Counted from the first letter of the stretch, positions 8,081-17,015 are shown. The stretch is DNA of 64,000 nt from an uncultured Oscillospiraceae bacterium (GCA_910587465.1 CAJUMS010000006.1:1-64000), one strand, 5' to 3'. Notes: generated by a model from the letters alone, not told the origin. Program-made: numbers and translations.

Positions 8081-10363
8081 TTACTTTTTCTTTCCAAACA
8101 GCTTCCCGAAAAATCCTTTTTTCTCGGGTTCTTCCTCGTTATTTTCTACGGGACTGTCCGACAGTTTTTCCGCCTCTTCCTCGTAGTCGTCGAACATTCC
8201 CATCAGAATGGGCTTAGCCTTGAATTCCTCGCCCATATCGTTCAGCAGATACGTATACGTCCGAGTAGGCATATCAATGGCATAGTCGGCAAGACTTGCG
8301 CACTCAAGCACGTCCTCCAGCTTCTCGGTCATTCGTTCGGGAATTGAAGCCGCGGCGCTCTCGTAATATTCCTCACACGCGATGTTGTATTCCTCCGCGG
8401 GATTTCTGCCCGCAACCTGCGTCAAATGGATACCCTCGCGCAGATAAGCCGTGTAGTCCAGATAGTCGCTGTGGAACTCATTCAGCAACGCCGCAAGCAC
8501 CCTGTTTTGCAGTCTCTGCAATTCGTCCTCGGGAAACCTCTCCAGTGCCTTTTGATACAAGTCAACCGCGTTCTTCTGCCACATTTCCGAGTTATAGCTG
8601 CCGTCGAGCAGCGAGCTTCTCCTCGCAAAGGTCGTATTGCGGTGCTTTTCGCCTATCATGGTATACTTCATTAAGTTGACGCGCTCATCGAACGTATCAC
8701 CCTCGGAGATACGCTGAACGCGCTCCGCCTCTTTCAGAAGCGTTTTATCGGTAAGCGCACCTTCGATCTTCGCGGAGGGATAATGCCGCCCTGCAAGCTT
8801 TTTCAGCTCGTTCTTCTGCATAATGCCGTCGTCGAGCGACGCGAAAAATCTGCTCTCGCCGACGTCGCCCTGCCGCCCCGCACGACCGCGCAGCTGCTTG
8901 GTGATACGCGAGCTCTCGCGCATCGAAGTCGCTAATACTAACAAACCGCCGACCCCGACCACAAAATCCTTGTCTGCGCTATCAACGCCGCCGAGCTTTA
9001 TATCAACGCCGCGCCCGGCCATATTCGTAGAGATCGTGACCGCGCCGCGTTCGCCCGCTTTCGCGATAATTGCCGCCTCCTCCGCGTTGTTTTTCGCGTT
9101 GAGAACCCTGCATTCGATACCGAGCTTCCTTAAGTCCTCGGCAATGCTCTCGCTTTCCTCAATGCTCTCGCTGCCCACAAGCACGGGACGTTGAATATCC
9201 GCCGCGTCCTTTATTGCTGTGATAATAGCCTTGCGCTTTTCGGTCTCGTCATAGTATAATTCGAGCGGCTTATCAATTCTCGCGCAGGGCAGCCTTGTCG
9301 GGATAACGTCGGTGAGTATGCCGTAAATTTTCTCAAATTCCTCGCGCGCCGCCTCGGCGGTGCCCGTCATACCCGAAATCTTCGGATACAGCCGTGCAAA
9401 GTACTGTAACGCGATATTGCCCATAATTCGTCCGCGCGAAGTGATCTTTAGACCGTGCTTAGCCTCGACCGCCGCCTGTAATTCTCCCGGGAACACGCGT
9501 CCCGGCGCGGATCTTCCCGTGAACTCGTCCACGATCAGTATATTTCCGTCCTTAACAATGTAGTCCTTGTTTTCGGCAAGCTCCTCGCGCGCCTTCAGAC
9601 ACGCGCATATCTTCGCCAGCAGTTCCGCGCCGTCCGCGGCGTAGATGTTGCAGCCGAATATTTCCTCCGCTTTGTCCGCGCCGCTGTCGGTGAGATAAAC
9701 ATTCCGAGTATCCTCGTCGACCGAAAAATCGTTCTCGCCGAGCGCCGAGACCTTATCGTAGACTGCTCTAACGTCGCCGTTTTCCTTTACGGCAACGTCG
9801 CCCGCAATAACCAACGGTATTCTCGCCTCGTCGATAAGAATACTGTCCGCCTCGTCAACTATCGCAAAATTCAATTTTTCGGGGAACACAGTCTCCTCCG
9901 TATCAAAGCAGACGAAATCGCGGAGATAATCAAACCCCGCCTCTTTCGCGGTAATGTACAGTACCTGCTTTTGATACAGCGCCTTTCGTTCCCTCCGAGG
10001 AGTGATCTCGGTAATACACCCCACAGTCACTCCAAGCTCGTCGTATATAGGGCGCATCCAGTTACAGTCACGGTCTGCGAGGTAATCGTTGAATGTGAGT
10101 ATATGCACCCGACCGTTATTCAGCGCCTCATAGCACGCCGCAAACACCGCGCAGAGCGTTTTGCCCTCGCCCGTCTGCATCTGCACCATTCTGCCCTCCG
10201 ACAGCGACAAAGCCGCCGAAAGCTGCTCGTCAAACGGAGTTATCCCAAGCGTTTTCTCCGCCGCGGAATAGCACCGCGCGAACACCTCTTCAATGGAATT
10301 GCCCATGCACTCGCCGCTTTTAGCAAGAGATTTTATTTTTGCGATAGTGGTTTTCTTATCCAA
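8081..10363 (-). CDS. SecA-family ATPase, short SecA2-like form
   Basis: A SecA-type preprotein translocase ATPase of 760 residues, shorter than housekeeping SecA (about 830-900). It has Walker A MQTGEGKT (about 62-69), DEAD-box AIVDEADSILIDEAR, the PPXD region, motif STNMAGRGVDIKLGG and the QLRGRAGRQGD motif VI. The C-terminus ends in a short Lys-rich GKLFGKKK and lacks the CxCxnCH zinc motif of the SecB-binding tail. This suggests an accessory SecA2, though a lone short SecA is possible. Start: TTG at 10361-10363, because AAAAGGGG lies seven bases upstream. An ATG 33 bases earlier has no ribosome binding site. Confidence 0.8.
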   Translation of the reverse strand: MDKKTTIAKIKSLAKSGECMGNSIEEVFARCYSAAEKTLGITPFDEQLSAALSLSEGRMVQMQTGEGKTLCAVFAACYEALNNGRVHILTFNDYLADRDCNWMRPIYDELGVTVGCITEITPRRERKALYQKQVLYITAKEAGFDYLRDFVCFDTEETVFPEKLNFAIVDEADSILIDEARIPLVIAGDVAVKENGDVRAVYDKVSALGENDFSVDEDTRNVYLTDSGADKAEEIFGCNIYAADGAELLAKICACLKAREELAENKDYIVKDGNILIVDEFTGRSAPGRVFPGELQAAVEAKHGLKITSRGRIMGNIALQYFARLYPKISGMTGTAEAAREEFEKIYGILTDVIPTRLPCARIDKPLELYYDETEKRKAIITAIKDAADIQRPVLVGSESIEESESIAEDLRKLGIECRVLNAKNNAEEAAIIAKAGERGAVTISTNMAGRGVDIKLGGVDSADKDFVVGVGGLLVLATSMRESSRITKQLRGRAGRQGDVGESRFFASLDDGIMQKNELKKLAGRHYPSAKIEGALTDKTLLKEAERVQRISEGDTFDERVNLMKYTMIGEKHRNTTFARRSSLLDGSYNSEMWQKNAVDLYQKALERFPEDELQRLQNRVLAALLNEFHSDYLDYTAYLREGIHLTQVAGRNPAEEYNIACEEYYESAAASIPERMTEKLEDVLECASLADYAIDMPTRTYTYLLNDMGEEFKAKPILMGMFDDYEEEAEKLSDSPVENNEEEPEKKGFFGKLFGKKK

Positions 10364-10473
10364 TATTTGTCCCCTTTTGAAGTTTGTGTAGAACATCTTA
10401 ATAAGCCGAAAGCCCGCGCGTCCTTTGGAACAGCGGAGCTTTCGGTTTGACCTTAACTTGCCGAATTATGCCT

Positions 10474-10983
10474 TTATGCTCGTGAAGTGATTGCGAGCAG
10501 CTCCGTACCGCGGTTATCGAGCCAGCGCGCGACGGTGCGCGTGGTCTGTCCGCACCTCGCCATTTCGCACAGTCGCTCGAAGCTCACCCATTTAGCCGCG
10601 CATACCTCAATAGACTGCAAACGCATAGCGCTGAGCGGCACATCCTTTACCAGAATATAGAAGTCACGCAGCATACTGTCGGTAGTCAGCGACCATTCGA
10701 GATCAAGCTCGTCCTCGTCCGCCCGTATACCCGTTTCCTCAAAAAGCTCGCGCACAGCCGCCTCACGGCTTGTTTCTCCCGAAACGGCACAGCCGCCCGA
10801 GCATTCCCATTTGCCTCCGCTGGTCTTTTCGGGAACGCGCTGTGTCAGCAGTATCTCGCCGTTGGTGTTGATAGTCATCACCTGCACGACGATATGATAT
10901 TCGCCGTGCGGGATAGGCGCACCCCTGAGTACCTTCCTTCCCAGCGGCTGCCTGTTGACGGAATAGAGATCGAAGAACTCCAT
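10474..10983 (-). CDS. Nudix hydrolase
   Basis: A 169-residue Nudix hydrolase that likely cleaves a nucleoside diphosphate linked to another moiety. The Nudix box reads GCAVSGETSREAAVRELFEETGI, matching Gx5Ex7REUxEExGU with both metal-binding glutamates (EETG). Strand motifs such as GGKWECSGG precede it, as in IPP-isomerase/YfcD-type Nudix proteins. Its ATG overlaps the stop of the GH130 gene by one base (TAATG), so the two are translationally coupled. The substrate cannot be read from sequence. Confidence 0.85.
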   Translation of the reverse strand: MEFFDLYSVNRQPLGRKVLRGAPIPHGEYHIVVQVMTINTNGEILLTQRVPEKTSGGKWECSGGCAVSGETSREAAVRELFEETGIRADEDELDLEWSLTTDSMLRDFYILVKDVPLSAMRLQSIEVCAAKWVSFERLCEMARCGQTTRTVARWLDNRGTELLAITSRA

Positions 10984-12170
10984 TATATGCTTTTCGCTCC
11001 GTTTTCGAGATTTTTGCGGATAAGCTCGCAGCGCTGTTTTACGCAGTCAGCCGAGCGGTGCGGATCCTCGGGAGTATTGAAGGTGTAATCCATCAGCTTC
11101 TCGATCGTCGTGGAGGCAACGTGAAGTCTTGTGTCGGAGGACGCGTAGTAGATATACACATTATCGTCTTTGACGATACAGCCGTTCGTGAAGCATACAT
11201 TGGAAACATCGCCCACTCTCTCGATGCCGTGCGGAGCTATAAACAGCCCCGACGGCGAAGCGATAAGCTTAGACGGGTCTTTAAGGTCTGTCGCGAACAC
11301 GTAGATAACGTACCGCAGACCCGCCGCTGTATTTCTCACGCCGTGCGCGATGTGTATCCAGCCCTTTGGGGTTTTTATCGGCACAGCGCCCGCGCCGTTC
11401 TTCACCTCGGTGAGCGTGTGGTAAACTCTGGGAGAGATGACCTTCTCGTCGGTGCAGAGCACGGGATTTGTGATGTCCTCACAGAGCGCAAAACAAACGC
11501 CCCCGCCGCTGCCCGTCTGAATAAAATCGTCCTGCGGACGTGTATAGAACGCGTACTTCCCGTCAACAAATTCCGGGTGCAGACAAACGTTTCTCTGCTG
11601 CGGCGACTTGGAGATAAGGTTCGGCAAACGCTCCCAAGTAACCAAATCCTTAGTGCGGACGATACCCGCCTGCGCCACGGCAGCCGAAAGGTCGTTGGAC
11701 GTGGTATCCTTGCTCTCGGAGCAGAACACGCCGTATATCCAGCCGTCCTCATGCTGAGTAACGCGCATATCGTAGACGTTGGTCTCCTCGGGACAGGTAT
11801 CGGGGAGCTGCACGGGATAATCGCGGAAACGGAAGCCCTCGGTAGGCTTGTCGCTCTCAGCTACCGCGAAAAAGCTCTTTCTGTCCGAGCCCTCAACGCG
11901 AGCGATTAAACAGTACTTGCCGTTAAGATAGATAGCTCCCGAGTTCATTACCGCGTTCACACCCAGTCTCTCCTGAAGATTGGGATTGGTCGAGTAGTCA
12001 AGGTCATAGCGCCAGAGGATAGGCGCATGAGCCGCGGTGAGCACGGGGTTCTCGTAGCGGTCGTAAATACCGTTGTAAAAGTCCGTCTTGGGATTGGGCT
12101 TGTCAAGCAGCGCCTCCTGTTTCTTTACCAGCTCGGCGAGCTGCGCTTCAAATTGTTCTTTTGTAAACAT
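10983..12170 (-). CDS. GH130 4-O-beta-D-mannosyl-D-glucose phosphorylase
   Basis: A cytoplasmic 395-residue GH130 five-bladed propeller enzyme. It phosphorolyses beta-1,4-mannosyl-glucose to mannose-1-phosphate and glucose, the last step in using glucomannan fragments. Diagnostic stretches are NAVMNSGAIYL, VYDMRVT (with the proton-donating Asp), and CLHPEFVDGKYAFYTRPQDDF. The overall layout resembles subfamily 1 (R. albus RaMP1, Bacteroides MGP). I place the start at the ATG 12168-12170, eight bases after AAAGGA. A TTG two codons earlier is too close to that site. A minus-strand promoter lies at 12213-12241. The link to mannan fits the GH26-like gene 9 kb away. Confidence 0.88.
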   Translation of the reverse strand: MFTKEQFEAQLAELVKKQEALLDKPNPKTDFYNGIYDRYENPVLTAAHAPILWRYDLDYSTNPNLQERLGVNAVMNSGAIYLNGKYCLIARVEGSDRKSFFAVAESDKPTEGFRFRDYPVQLPDTCPEETNVYDMRVTQHEDGWIYGVFCSESKDTTSNDLSAAVAQAGIVRTKDLVTWERLPNLISKSPQQRNVCLHPEFVDGKYAFYTRPQDDFIQTGSGGGVCFALCEDITNPVLCTDEKVISPRVYHTLTEVKNGAGAVPIKTPKGWIHIAHGVRNTAAGLRYVIYVFATDLKDPSKLIASPSGLFIAPHGIERVGDVSNVCFTNGCIVKDDNVYIYYASSDTRLHVASTTIEKLMDYTFNTPEDPHRSADCVKQRCELIRKNLENGAKSI

Positions 12171-12212
12171 AAACAAAATCCTTTCAATTATAGAAAATAA
12201 TACATCTATTCT

Positions 12213-12241
12213 ATTATAACATATCTTTATTGGAATTTCAA
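12213..12241 (-). promoter_or_regulatory. Sigma-A promoter of the GH130-Nudix operon
   Basis: On the minus strand, TTGAAA (12236-12241) and TATAAT (12213-12218) are separated by 17 bases, 43 bases upstream of the GH130 start. Its -35 box nearly abuts the divergent plus-strand promoter. Confidence 0.75.
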
Positions 12242-12243
12242 GG

Positions 12244-12272
12244 TTGACAGAGCATTTTTTATGAGTTATAAT
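12244..12272 (+). promoter_or_regulatory. Sigma-A promoter of the deacetylase operon
   Basis: TTGACA (12244-12249), a 17-base spacer and TATAAT (12267-12272) make a consensus promoter 64 bases ahead of the polysaccharide deacetylase. The two divergent -35 boxes are 2 bases apart, so one bound regulator could affect both operons. Confidence 0.8.
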
Positions 12273-12336
12273 TAAAATATGAAGAAAATACCGTGAAATT
12301 TAAGTAATTAAAGCACGCAGCTTATAGGAGAACGTT

Positions 12337-12963
12337 ATGAAAAAGCATATCGCACTGACATTCGACGACGGACCGAACACCGATACTACTCCTCGGGTAC
12401 TTGAAAAGCTGAAAAAATACGGCATACCTGCCGCGTTTTTCCTTGTCGGCGATAATATCACCCCCGAGAGCGCCGAGGTATCCCGCGCGGCGTTTGGTCA
12501 CGGCTGCGAGCTGTGCAGTCACAGCCGCACTCACACGGCAATGACCGAGCTCACCGCCGAGGAGATACGCGCCGAAACAGAATTCACCGACAGCAAAATA
12601 AAGGAAATAACAGGTGAAGTACCGCGCTTTTTCCGTCCGCCCTATATCGCCGTGAACAACGTTATGCTCGACAATATCGACAAGATATTCATAGCGGGCA
12701 TAGGCGCGGAGGATTGGCTCGACGAGGTGACCGCCGAAATGCGCGCCGAAAAAATTCTCGCGCAGGCGAAAAACGGAAGTATTATCCTGCTGCACGATAT
12801 GCGCGGCAACTCCCGGACCGTCTCCGCGCTCGACCTTATTATTCCCGCGCTGCTGAACGACGGTTACGAATTTCTCACGGTATCGGAGCTTTTCACCGCC
12901 GAGGGAGTAGCGCCAAAGCGCGGCATTATCTACTCGAACGTATTGCAGACGGAGATATACTAA
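12337..12963 (+). CDS. Polysaccharide deacetylase (CE4, NodB fold)
   Basis: A 208-residue protein that is essentially only a NodB domain. TFDDGP (8-13) supplies the catalytic and metal-binding Asp. The metal histidines are in SHSRTHTAM, followed by FFRPPYI and the C-terminal LLHDM histidine. Members remove acetyl groups from N-acetylglucosamine polymers such as peptidoglycan or chitin, or O-acetyls from xylan. There is no signal peptide or transmembrane segment, so this copy looks cytoplasmic, which is unusual for wall-acting members. Start ATG with ATAGGAG. It leads an operon with the next two genes. Confidence 0.85.
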   Translation: MKKHIALTFDDGPNTDTTPRVLEKLKKYGIPAAFFLVGDNITPESAEVSRAAFGHGCELCSHSRTHTAMTELTAEEIRAETEFTDSKIKEITGEVPRFFRPPYIAVNNVMLDNIDKIFIAGIGAEDWLDEVTAEMRAEKILAQAKNGSIILLHDMRGNSRTVSALDLIIPALLNDGYEFLTVSELFTAEGVAPKRGIIYSNVLQTEIY

Positions 12964-12972
12964 GGAGGACGT

Positions 12973-13857
12973 ATGCTGCCGAAAAATAAACGTATCTGCC
13001 CGTGCTGCGGAAAAAAGCTCGAGCTTGTTCCGCCGACAAAAGAACTGCTTCCAAAGCGCACATTATCAACTGTCGTCGGACGGGAGTTCTACCTTATCTC
13101 AAAAAAGCGTATTCTCAGCTATACGGTATCTCCAAAATCGAATTTTACATATCCGGCGGGATTTGACAACTATACGCCCGCGTCTGTCAAAGAGGACTAT
13201 TGCTTTATCAATAAACGCTCTACACGAAACGATTTCCCGGGGATCGCCACCGCTTATAACACCCGAAAAAAACTCGCAAAGGACAATTTGTGGCTTTTCT
13301 CATGGGAAATGGTATTTCATTGCGGCAATTGCGGACAAAAACTGGCACTCAATTATAACCCGTTTTCCATACTGAACGATTGGCTATGGCTGTCATTTAT
13401 ATGCCTGATTTTACTGATATTTTTGTGTTTGACGGAGTATGCCGCAGTCTGGGCGGCTAATTCGGCGGCAACGTTTGCGGTGTTTTGCGCGGTGTCGGGG
13501 TTATATCCGTTATTTGTTATTGTTGCGTTTTTACGATTAGCTTACGCCAAACTGTTTCTCAGCAACTTTGTTCCCACAAACGAGGTCGATAATCTCGTCT
13601 ATCCCCCTACCGACATAAAGCTGGCGGTTATCCGCTCCCCGTACCTGCGTGAGGGCAATGTCCTCACCGCCAAGTTCGCCGACGAGGAAGTCCACATTTA
13701 TCTTGTACACAAAAACGACATCTGCGAATTTTCGATATGCTGCGACGATAGCGAACGCGAACAACTGAAACAGCGCCTTTCCGAGCGCGCGGAGATTGAG
13801 CTGACGTTCGAGGGCAAGCGCGTCGGCACGGCAAAGATAACTGAGGTGATCCTATGA
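12973..13857 (+). CDS. Zinc-ribbon membrane protein, unknown function
   Basis: A 294-residue protein I do not recognise. It has CPCCGK at residues 12-17 and a second HCGNCGQ near residue 117, together able to form a zinc ribbon. Two or three hydrophobic segments follow (about 135-195, rich in Leu, Phe and Ala), then a soluble C-terminal domain of about 100 residues. AAGGAGG lies 7 bases before the ATG, and 9 bases separate it from the deacetylase stop. The next gene starts inside its stop codon (ATGA), indicating coupled translation. Confidence 0.6.
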   Translation: MLPKNKRICPCCGKKLELVPPTKELLPKRTLSTVVGREFYLISKKRILSYTVSPKSNFTYPAGFDNYTPASVKEDYCFINKRSTRNDFPGIATAYNTRKKLAKDNLWLFSWEMVFHCGNCGQKLALNYNPFSILNDWLWLSFICLILLIFLCLTEYAAVWAANSAATFAVFCAVSGLYPLFVIVAFLRLAYAKLFLSNFVPTNEVDNLVYPPTDIKLAVIRSPYLREGNVLTAKFADEEVHIYLVHKNDICEFSICCDDSEREQLKQRLSERAEIELTFEGKRVGTAKITEVIL

Positions 13858-14072
13858 AACTTATAAAAAAGCTGCCGAAATGGGCGATAGTAACGCTCTG
13901 CGTCTTCGGCTTTGCAGCGCTGTACGCTGTTTACTATATCGTGCTCGGAAACGTGCAGCAGATGGCACAGGCGCGAAAAAAGCAGAACGACCTCCGCGAT
14001 GTATATAAAAACCACATAGCCAAGACCACAAAGGGCAGCCTGCACGGTGCGGAGCTTGCTATTTTAAATTAA
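13854..14072 (+). CDS. Small single-pass membrane protein
   Basis: A 72-residue protein with one transmembrane helix at about residues 10-32 and a basic, Gln/Lys-rich cytoplasmic tail ending near HGAELAILN. Its ATG overlaps the preceding stop by four bases and is preceded by GAGGTGAT. The function is unknown. Coupling suggests it partners with the zinc-ribbon membrane protein. Confidence 0.55.
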   Translation: MKLIKKLPKWAIVTLCVFGFAALYAVYYIVLGNVQQMAQARKKQNDLRDVYKNHIAKTTKGSLHGAELAILN

Positions 14073-14082
14073 AGGAGCAATT

Positions 14083-14748
14083 ATGAATTATAACCCTATT
14101 ATTTTTGACCTTGACGGCACATTGCTGAACACCCTCGGCGACCTAGCCGCGGCGGGAAATCACACCCTTGAGCAAATGGGCTTTCCCACCTATGCCGAGG
14201 AAAAATACCGTTACTTTGTCGGCAACGGAATTCCCAAGCTTATCGAGCGGATATGCCCACCGGGCTCCTCCCCCGAGACATTGGAGCGCGTGCATACCCT
14301 TTTCGTCAAGTATTACGATCAACACAAATCCGACCGCACCAAGCCCTACGATGGTATGCCCGAGCTCCTCGCGGAGCTAAAAGCGCACGGCATTACCGCG
14401 GTCTGCAACACCAACAAGGACTACGTTTTCTCGGAAAACCTGTTGCGTTCGTTTTACGGCGATACTCTCGCTGAGATAGTCGGAGCGGGTCTCGGCTACG
14501 CGACCAAGCCCGACCCAAAGGCAGCGCTGTACCTCGCCGAAAAATACGCGGTCAAGGGCTGTAAGCCCCTTTATGTCGGAGACAGCGGCGTGGATATGCA
14601 GACCTCTCTAAACGCGGATATTGACGGCTGCGGAGTGCTCTGGGGCTTCCGCGACCGCGCCGAGCTCGAACAATTTACCCCCGCCCACATTGCGGAGACC
14701 CCCTCGCAGCTCCGTGATATCATACTTGGAGGACGCAAATGCATATAG
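14083..14748 (+). CDS. HAD hydrolase, phosphoglycolate-phosphatase-like
   Basis: A 221-residue Gph/PGP-type phosphatase. Motif I is FDLDGTLLNT (7-16), with both Asp residues. The cap domain carries GNGIPKLIER, motif II is VCNTNK, motif III is the Lys of GYATKPDP, and motif IV is YVGDSGVDMQT. The family dephosphorylates 2-phosphoglycolate or similar small sugar phosphates. ATG with AAAGGAG. Its 3' end overlaps the next gene by 10 bases. Confidence 0.85.
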   Translation: MNYNPIIFDLDGTLLNTLGDLAAAGNHTLEQMGFPTYAEEKYRYFVGNGIPKLIERICPPGSSPETLERVHTLFVKYYDQHKSDRTKPYDGMPELLAELKAHGITAVCNTNKDYVFSENLLRSFYGDTLAEIVGAGLGYATKPDPKAALYLAEKYAVKGCKPLYVGDSGVDMQTSLNADIDGCGVLWGFRDRAELEQFTPAHIAETPSQLRDIILGGRKCI

Positions 14749-15122
14749 AACACATTGCGCTGTACGTAAACGACCTTGAGGCTGCAAAGGACTTTTTCAC
14801 TAAATATTTCGGCGCGGTATCCAACGACGGCTATCACAATCCGACAACGAATTTCCGCTCATATTTCCTCAGCTTTTCCAACGGCGCAAGGCTCGAAATT
14901 ATGACCCGTCCCGAGCTTGACGATACCGAAAAAACTCCGTTCCGCACGGGCTATGCGCATATCGCGTTCTCCGTCGGCAGCCCCGAGCGCGTCAACGAAC
15001 TTACCCGAGAACTGCAAGCCGCAGGCTTCAAAGTGACGAGCGGACCGCGCCACACGGGCGACGGCTATTACGAGAGCTGTATCGAAGGTTTTGAAAACAA
15101 CCTGATAGAGATCACAATATAA
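14739..15122 (+). CDS. VOC-superfamily (glyoxalase I-like) protein
   Basis: A 127-residue single-domain protein with two beta-alpha-beta-beta-beta modules. It begins HIEHIALYVNDLEAAKDFF and has metal-ligand candidates His6, Glu (LEIMTR), His (GYAHIAF) and Glu (NLIEI). It resembles small clostridial lactoylglutathione-lyase-like proteins. The substrate is unknown: methylglyoxal detoxification and antibiotic binding are both possible. It overlaps the upstream HAD gene by 10 bases and carries its own GGAGG. Confidence 0.8.
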   Translation: MHIEHIALYVNDLEAAKDFFTKYFGAVSNDGYHNPTTNFRSYFLSFSNGARLEIMTRPELDDTEKTPFRTGYAHIAFSVGSPERVNELTRELQAAGFKVTSGPRHTGDGYYESCIEGFENNLIEITI

Positions 15123-15124
15123 CA

Positions 15125-15151
15125 AAAACGGGAGCGCCAAGCCCCCGTTTT
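15125..15151. terminator. Bidirectional terminator
   Basis: AAAACGGGAGC pairs with GCCCCCGTTTT across a short loop (one mismatch). It is flanked by T-runs in both directions, so it ends both the plus operon and the minus spoVA operon. Confidence 0.85.
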
Positions 15152-15164
15152 TATATCATTACCG

Positions 15165-15542
15165 CTACGCCTCGTTGATCTTACTTCCGCTCTTGAATAT
15201 AAGCGCCGCAATAAGTCCGAAAAATATCGCCGCGGATATTCCGACCGCCGCCGAGGTAAATCCGCCCATAAATATCCCGATAAATCCATTCATATCGACC
15301 GCCTTGCGAACTCCCTTCGCGAGCAGATGACCGAATCCCGTCAGCGGCACAGTCGCGCCGCCGCCCGCAAAGTCGACAATAGGCTGATACCAGCCCAGCC
15401 CGCCGAGCACAACACCCGCGACCACATAAGCCGTAAGAATTCGCGCGGGCGTAAGCTTTGTTAAATCAATAAGCACCTGTCCGACAGCGCACAGCAGTCC
15501 GCCTATCACAAACGCCCAGACATATTCCATAAACATATCCAT
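15165..15542 (-). CDS. spoVAE: Stage V sporulation protein AE
   Basis: A 125-residue, almost wholly hydrophobic protein with four or five transmembrane helices. It belongs to the SpoVAC/SpoVAEb family that forms part of the inner-membrane channel for dipicolinic acid in developing and germinating spores. Start chosen at ATG 15540-15542, with AGGGGG seven bases upstream. A TTG six codons earlier overlaps the spoVAD stop without its own site. Gene order AC-AD-AE is the minimal clostridial spoVA arrangement. Expression is expected in the forespore (sigma-G), but I could not identify a convincing sigma-G site. Confidence 0.9.
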   Translation of the reverse strand: MDMFMEYVWAFVIGGLLCAVGQVLIDLTKLTPARILTAYVVAGVVLGGLGWYQPIVDFAGGGATVPLTGFGHLLAKGVRKAVDMNGFIGIFMGGFTSAAVGISAAIFFGLIAALIFKSGSKINEA

Positions 15543-15556
15543 AAATTTGCCCCCTA

Positions 15557-16561
15557 TCAAGTGTAACTTATCTCTACCGCGTGCGCGATACCCGGGATCG
15601 AGCCGCCCTGCTGCACAATAGTCGGCGACATCAGCGCGCCCGTCGCGACATACAGTACACGTTTCAATTCTCCGCTTTTAACGCGTTTAAGAAAATGCGC
15701 GCACATCATCGAAGCCGAGCAGCCGCAGCCCGAGCCGCCCGCGTGAACGTCCTGACGCTCCCTGTCGTAGATCAGCAGTCCGCAGTCCTGATGATGCTCC
15801 TTTAATGAAACGCCGTCGCGCTGAAACAACTCGTACAGCATATCGCTGCCGACCTGTCCGAGATCGCCCGTCACGATAACATCAAAGCTTTCGGGATGAG
15901 TACCCGTGTGTTTGAAGTGCCGCGAGATCGTATCGTAAGCCGCACCCGCCATTGCCGCGCCCATATTGTTCAGGTCAGTGATACCCATATCCTGAATTTT
16001 TCCGACAGTTCCCGAACGGATATACGGCGGTTTAAGCGCCGAGTTGAGTATTGCCGCTCCCGCCGCGGTAGCCGTCCATTGAGACGTAGGAGTACGCACA
16101 CCGCCGTAGTTCAGCGGAAAACGGAACTGCCGCTCCGCCGACGAGAAGTGCGAGCTTGTCACCGCCGAGCAGTTGTCAACATATCCCGCGTTGACCATAC
16201 AAGCCGACAGCAGCAGGCACTCCGCGAACGTCGAGCAAGCGCCGTACACTCCCAGAAACGGGATATAAAAGTCCTTCAGCCCGTAAGACGAGCCTGTACA
16301 CTGATTGAGCAGGTCTCCCGCGAATATCAGATCCATTTTTTCGGGACAGAGCTTAGCCTTGTCCATGGCGTGTTGCAGCGCCTTCTTCTGTAACTGAGCC
16401 TCCGCCTGCTCCCATGTGTCCATATTATCCTTGTTGTCCTCCAGTACCTCGTCAAATTCATCACCATGCGGACCCTCGCCCTCTACCTTGCCGACTACGG
16501 AAGCCCACTCGGATATCGAGGCGTTGCCGAATTTAAACGTTTTTCCCTCGCAAATTGCCAT
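15557..16561 (-). CDS. spoVAD: Stage V sporulation protein AD
   Basis: A 334-residue thiolase-fold protein that binds dipicolinic acid and Ca-DPA on the spore inner membrane. Recognisable segments include DLIFAGDLLNQC, GVYGACSTFAECLLL, VTSSHFSSAERQFRFPL, VTGDLGQVGSDML and GGSGCGCSASM. It is of normal family length. ATG with GGGGGAT upstream. It lies between spoVAC (10 bases) and spoVAE (14 bases). Confidence 0.95.
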   Translation of the reverse strand: MAICEGKTFKFGNASISEWASVVGKVEGEGPHGDEFDEVLEDNKDNMDTWEQAEAQLQKKALQHAMDKAKLCPEKMDLIFAGDLLNQCTGSSYGLKDFYIPFLGVYGACSTFAECLLLSACMVNAGYVDNCSAVTSSHFSSAERQFRFPLNYGGVRTPTSQWTATAAGAAILNSALKPPYIRSGTVGKIQDMGITDLNNMGAAMAGAAYDTISRHFKHTGTHPESFDVIVTGDLGQVGSDMLYELFQRDGVSLKEHHQDCGLLIYDRERQDVHAGGSGCGCSASMMCAHFLKRVKSGELKRVLYVATGALMSPTIVQQGGSIPGIAHAVEISYT

Positions 16562-16571
16562 AATATCCCCC

Positions 16572-17015
16572 TTAAAACAGCGTGGTTATATAGTAAATAA
16601 TTCCGTAGACTATCGAAGCCGAAATACCGTATACTATTACGGGACCCGCGATAACAAACATCTTAGCGCCCAGTCCGAGCACATACCCCTCGCTTTTAAA
16701 GTCCAGCGCGGGCGATACGACCGAGTTCGCGAAACCCGTAATAGGCACGAGAGTACCCGCGCCCGCGTGCTGAGCTATGCGGTCGTAGAGTTTCAATCCC
16801 GTAAACATTGCGGACAGGAAGATAAGCGTCATAGAGGTCCACATTCCCGACTCGTCGGGATCGAGCCCGAACGACTGATACATATTCAGCAGTGCCTCGC
16901 CGAGCACGCATATTCCTCCGCCGATAACAAACGCCATCGGAATTGTCTTGTACATTGCCGACGGATGTGAATGCCGCTTGGCAAGCTTGCCGTATTCCTG
17001 ATTAGATATATTCAT
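16572..17015 (-). CDS. spoVAC: Stage V sporulation protein AC
   Basis: A 147-residue multi-pass membrane protein. The short cytosolic N-terminus is followed by four to five helices, with the family signature GAGTLVPITGFANSVVSPALDFK. In Bacillus, SpoVAC acts as a mechanosensitive pore for DPA release. First gene of the spoVA cluster; ATG with AAAGGAG. Upstream (17016-17100) is the tail-to-head spacer shared with the small toxin-like locus on the other strand. Confidence 0.93.
   Translation of the reverse strand: MNISNQEYGKLAKRHSHPSAMYKTIPMAFVIGGGICVLGEALLNMYQSFGLDPDESGMWTSMTLIFLSAMFTGLKLYDRIAQHAGAGTLVPITGFANSVVSPALDFKSEGYVLGLGAKMFVIAGPVIVYGISASIVYGIIYYITTLF

Noticed and set aside
10406..10445. 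CCGAAAGC/GCTTTCGG inverted repeat as a terminator after the Nudix gene
   Set aside because: The loop is long and the T-run on the minus strand is poor, so termination is not convincing.
16416..16970. Long open frame on the plus strand
   Set aside because: It is antisense to spoVAD/spoVAC, and has no ribosome binding site or family features.
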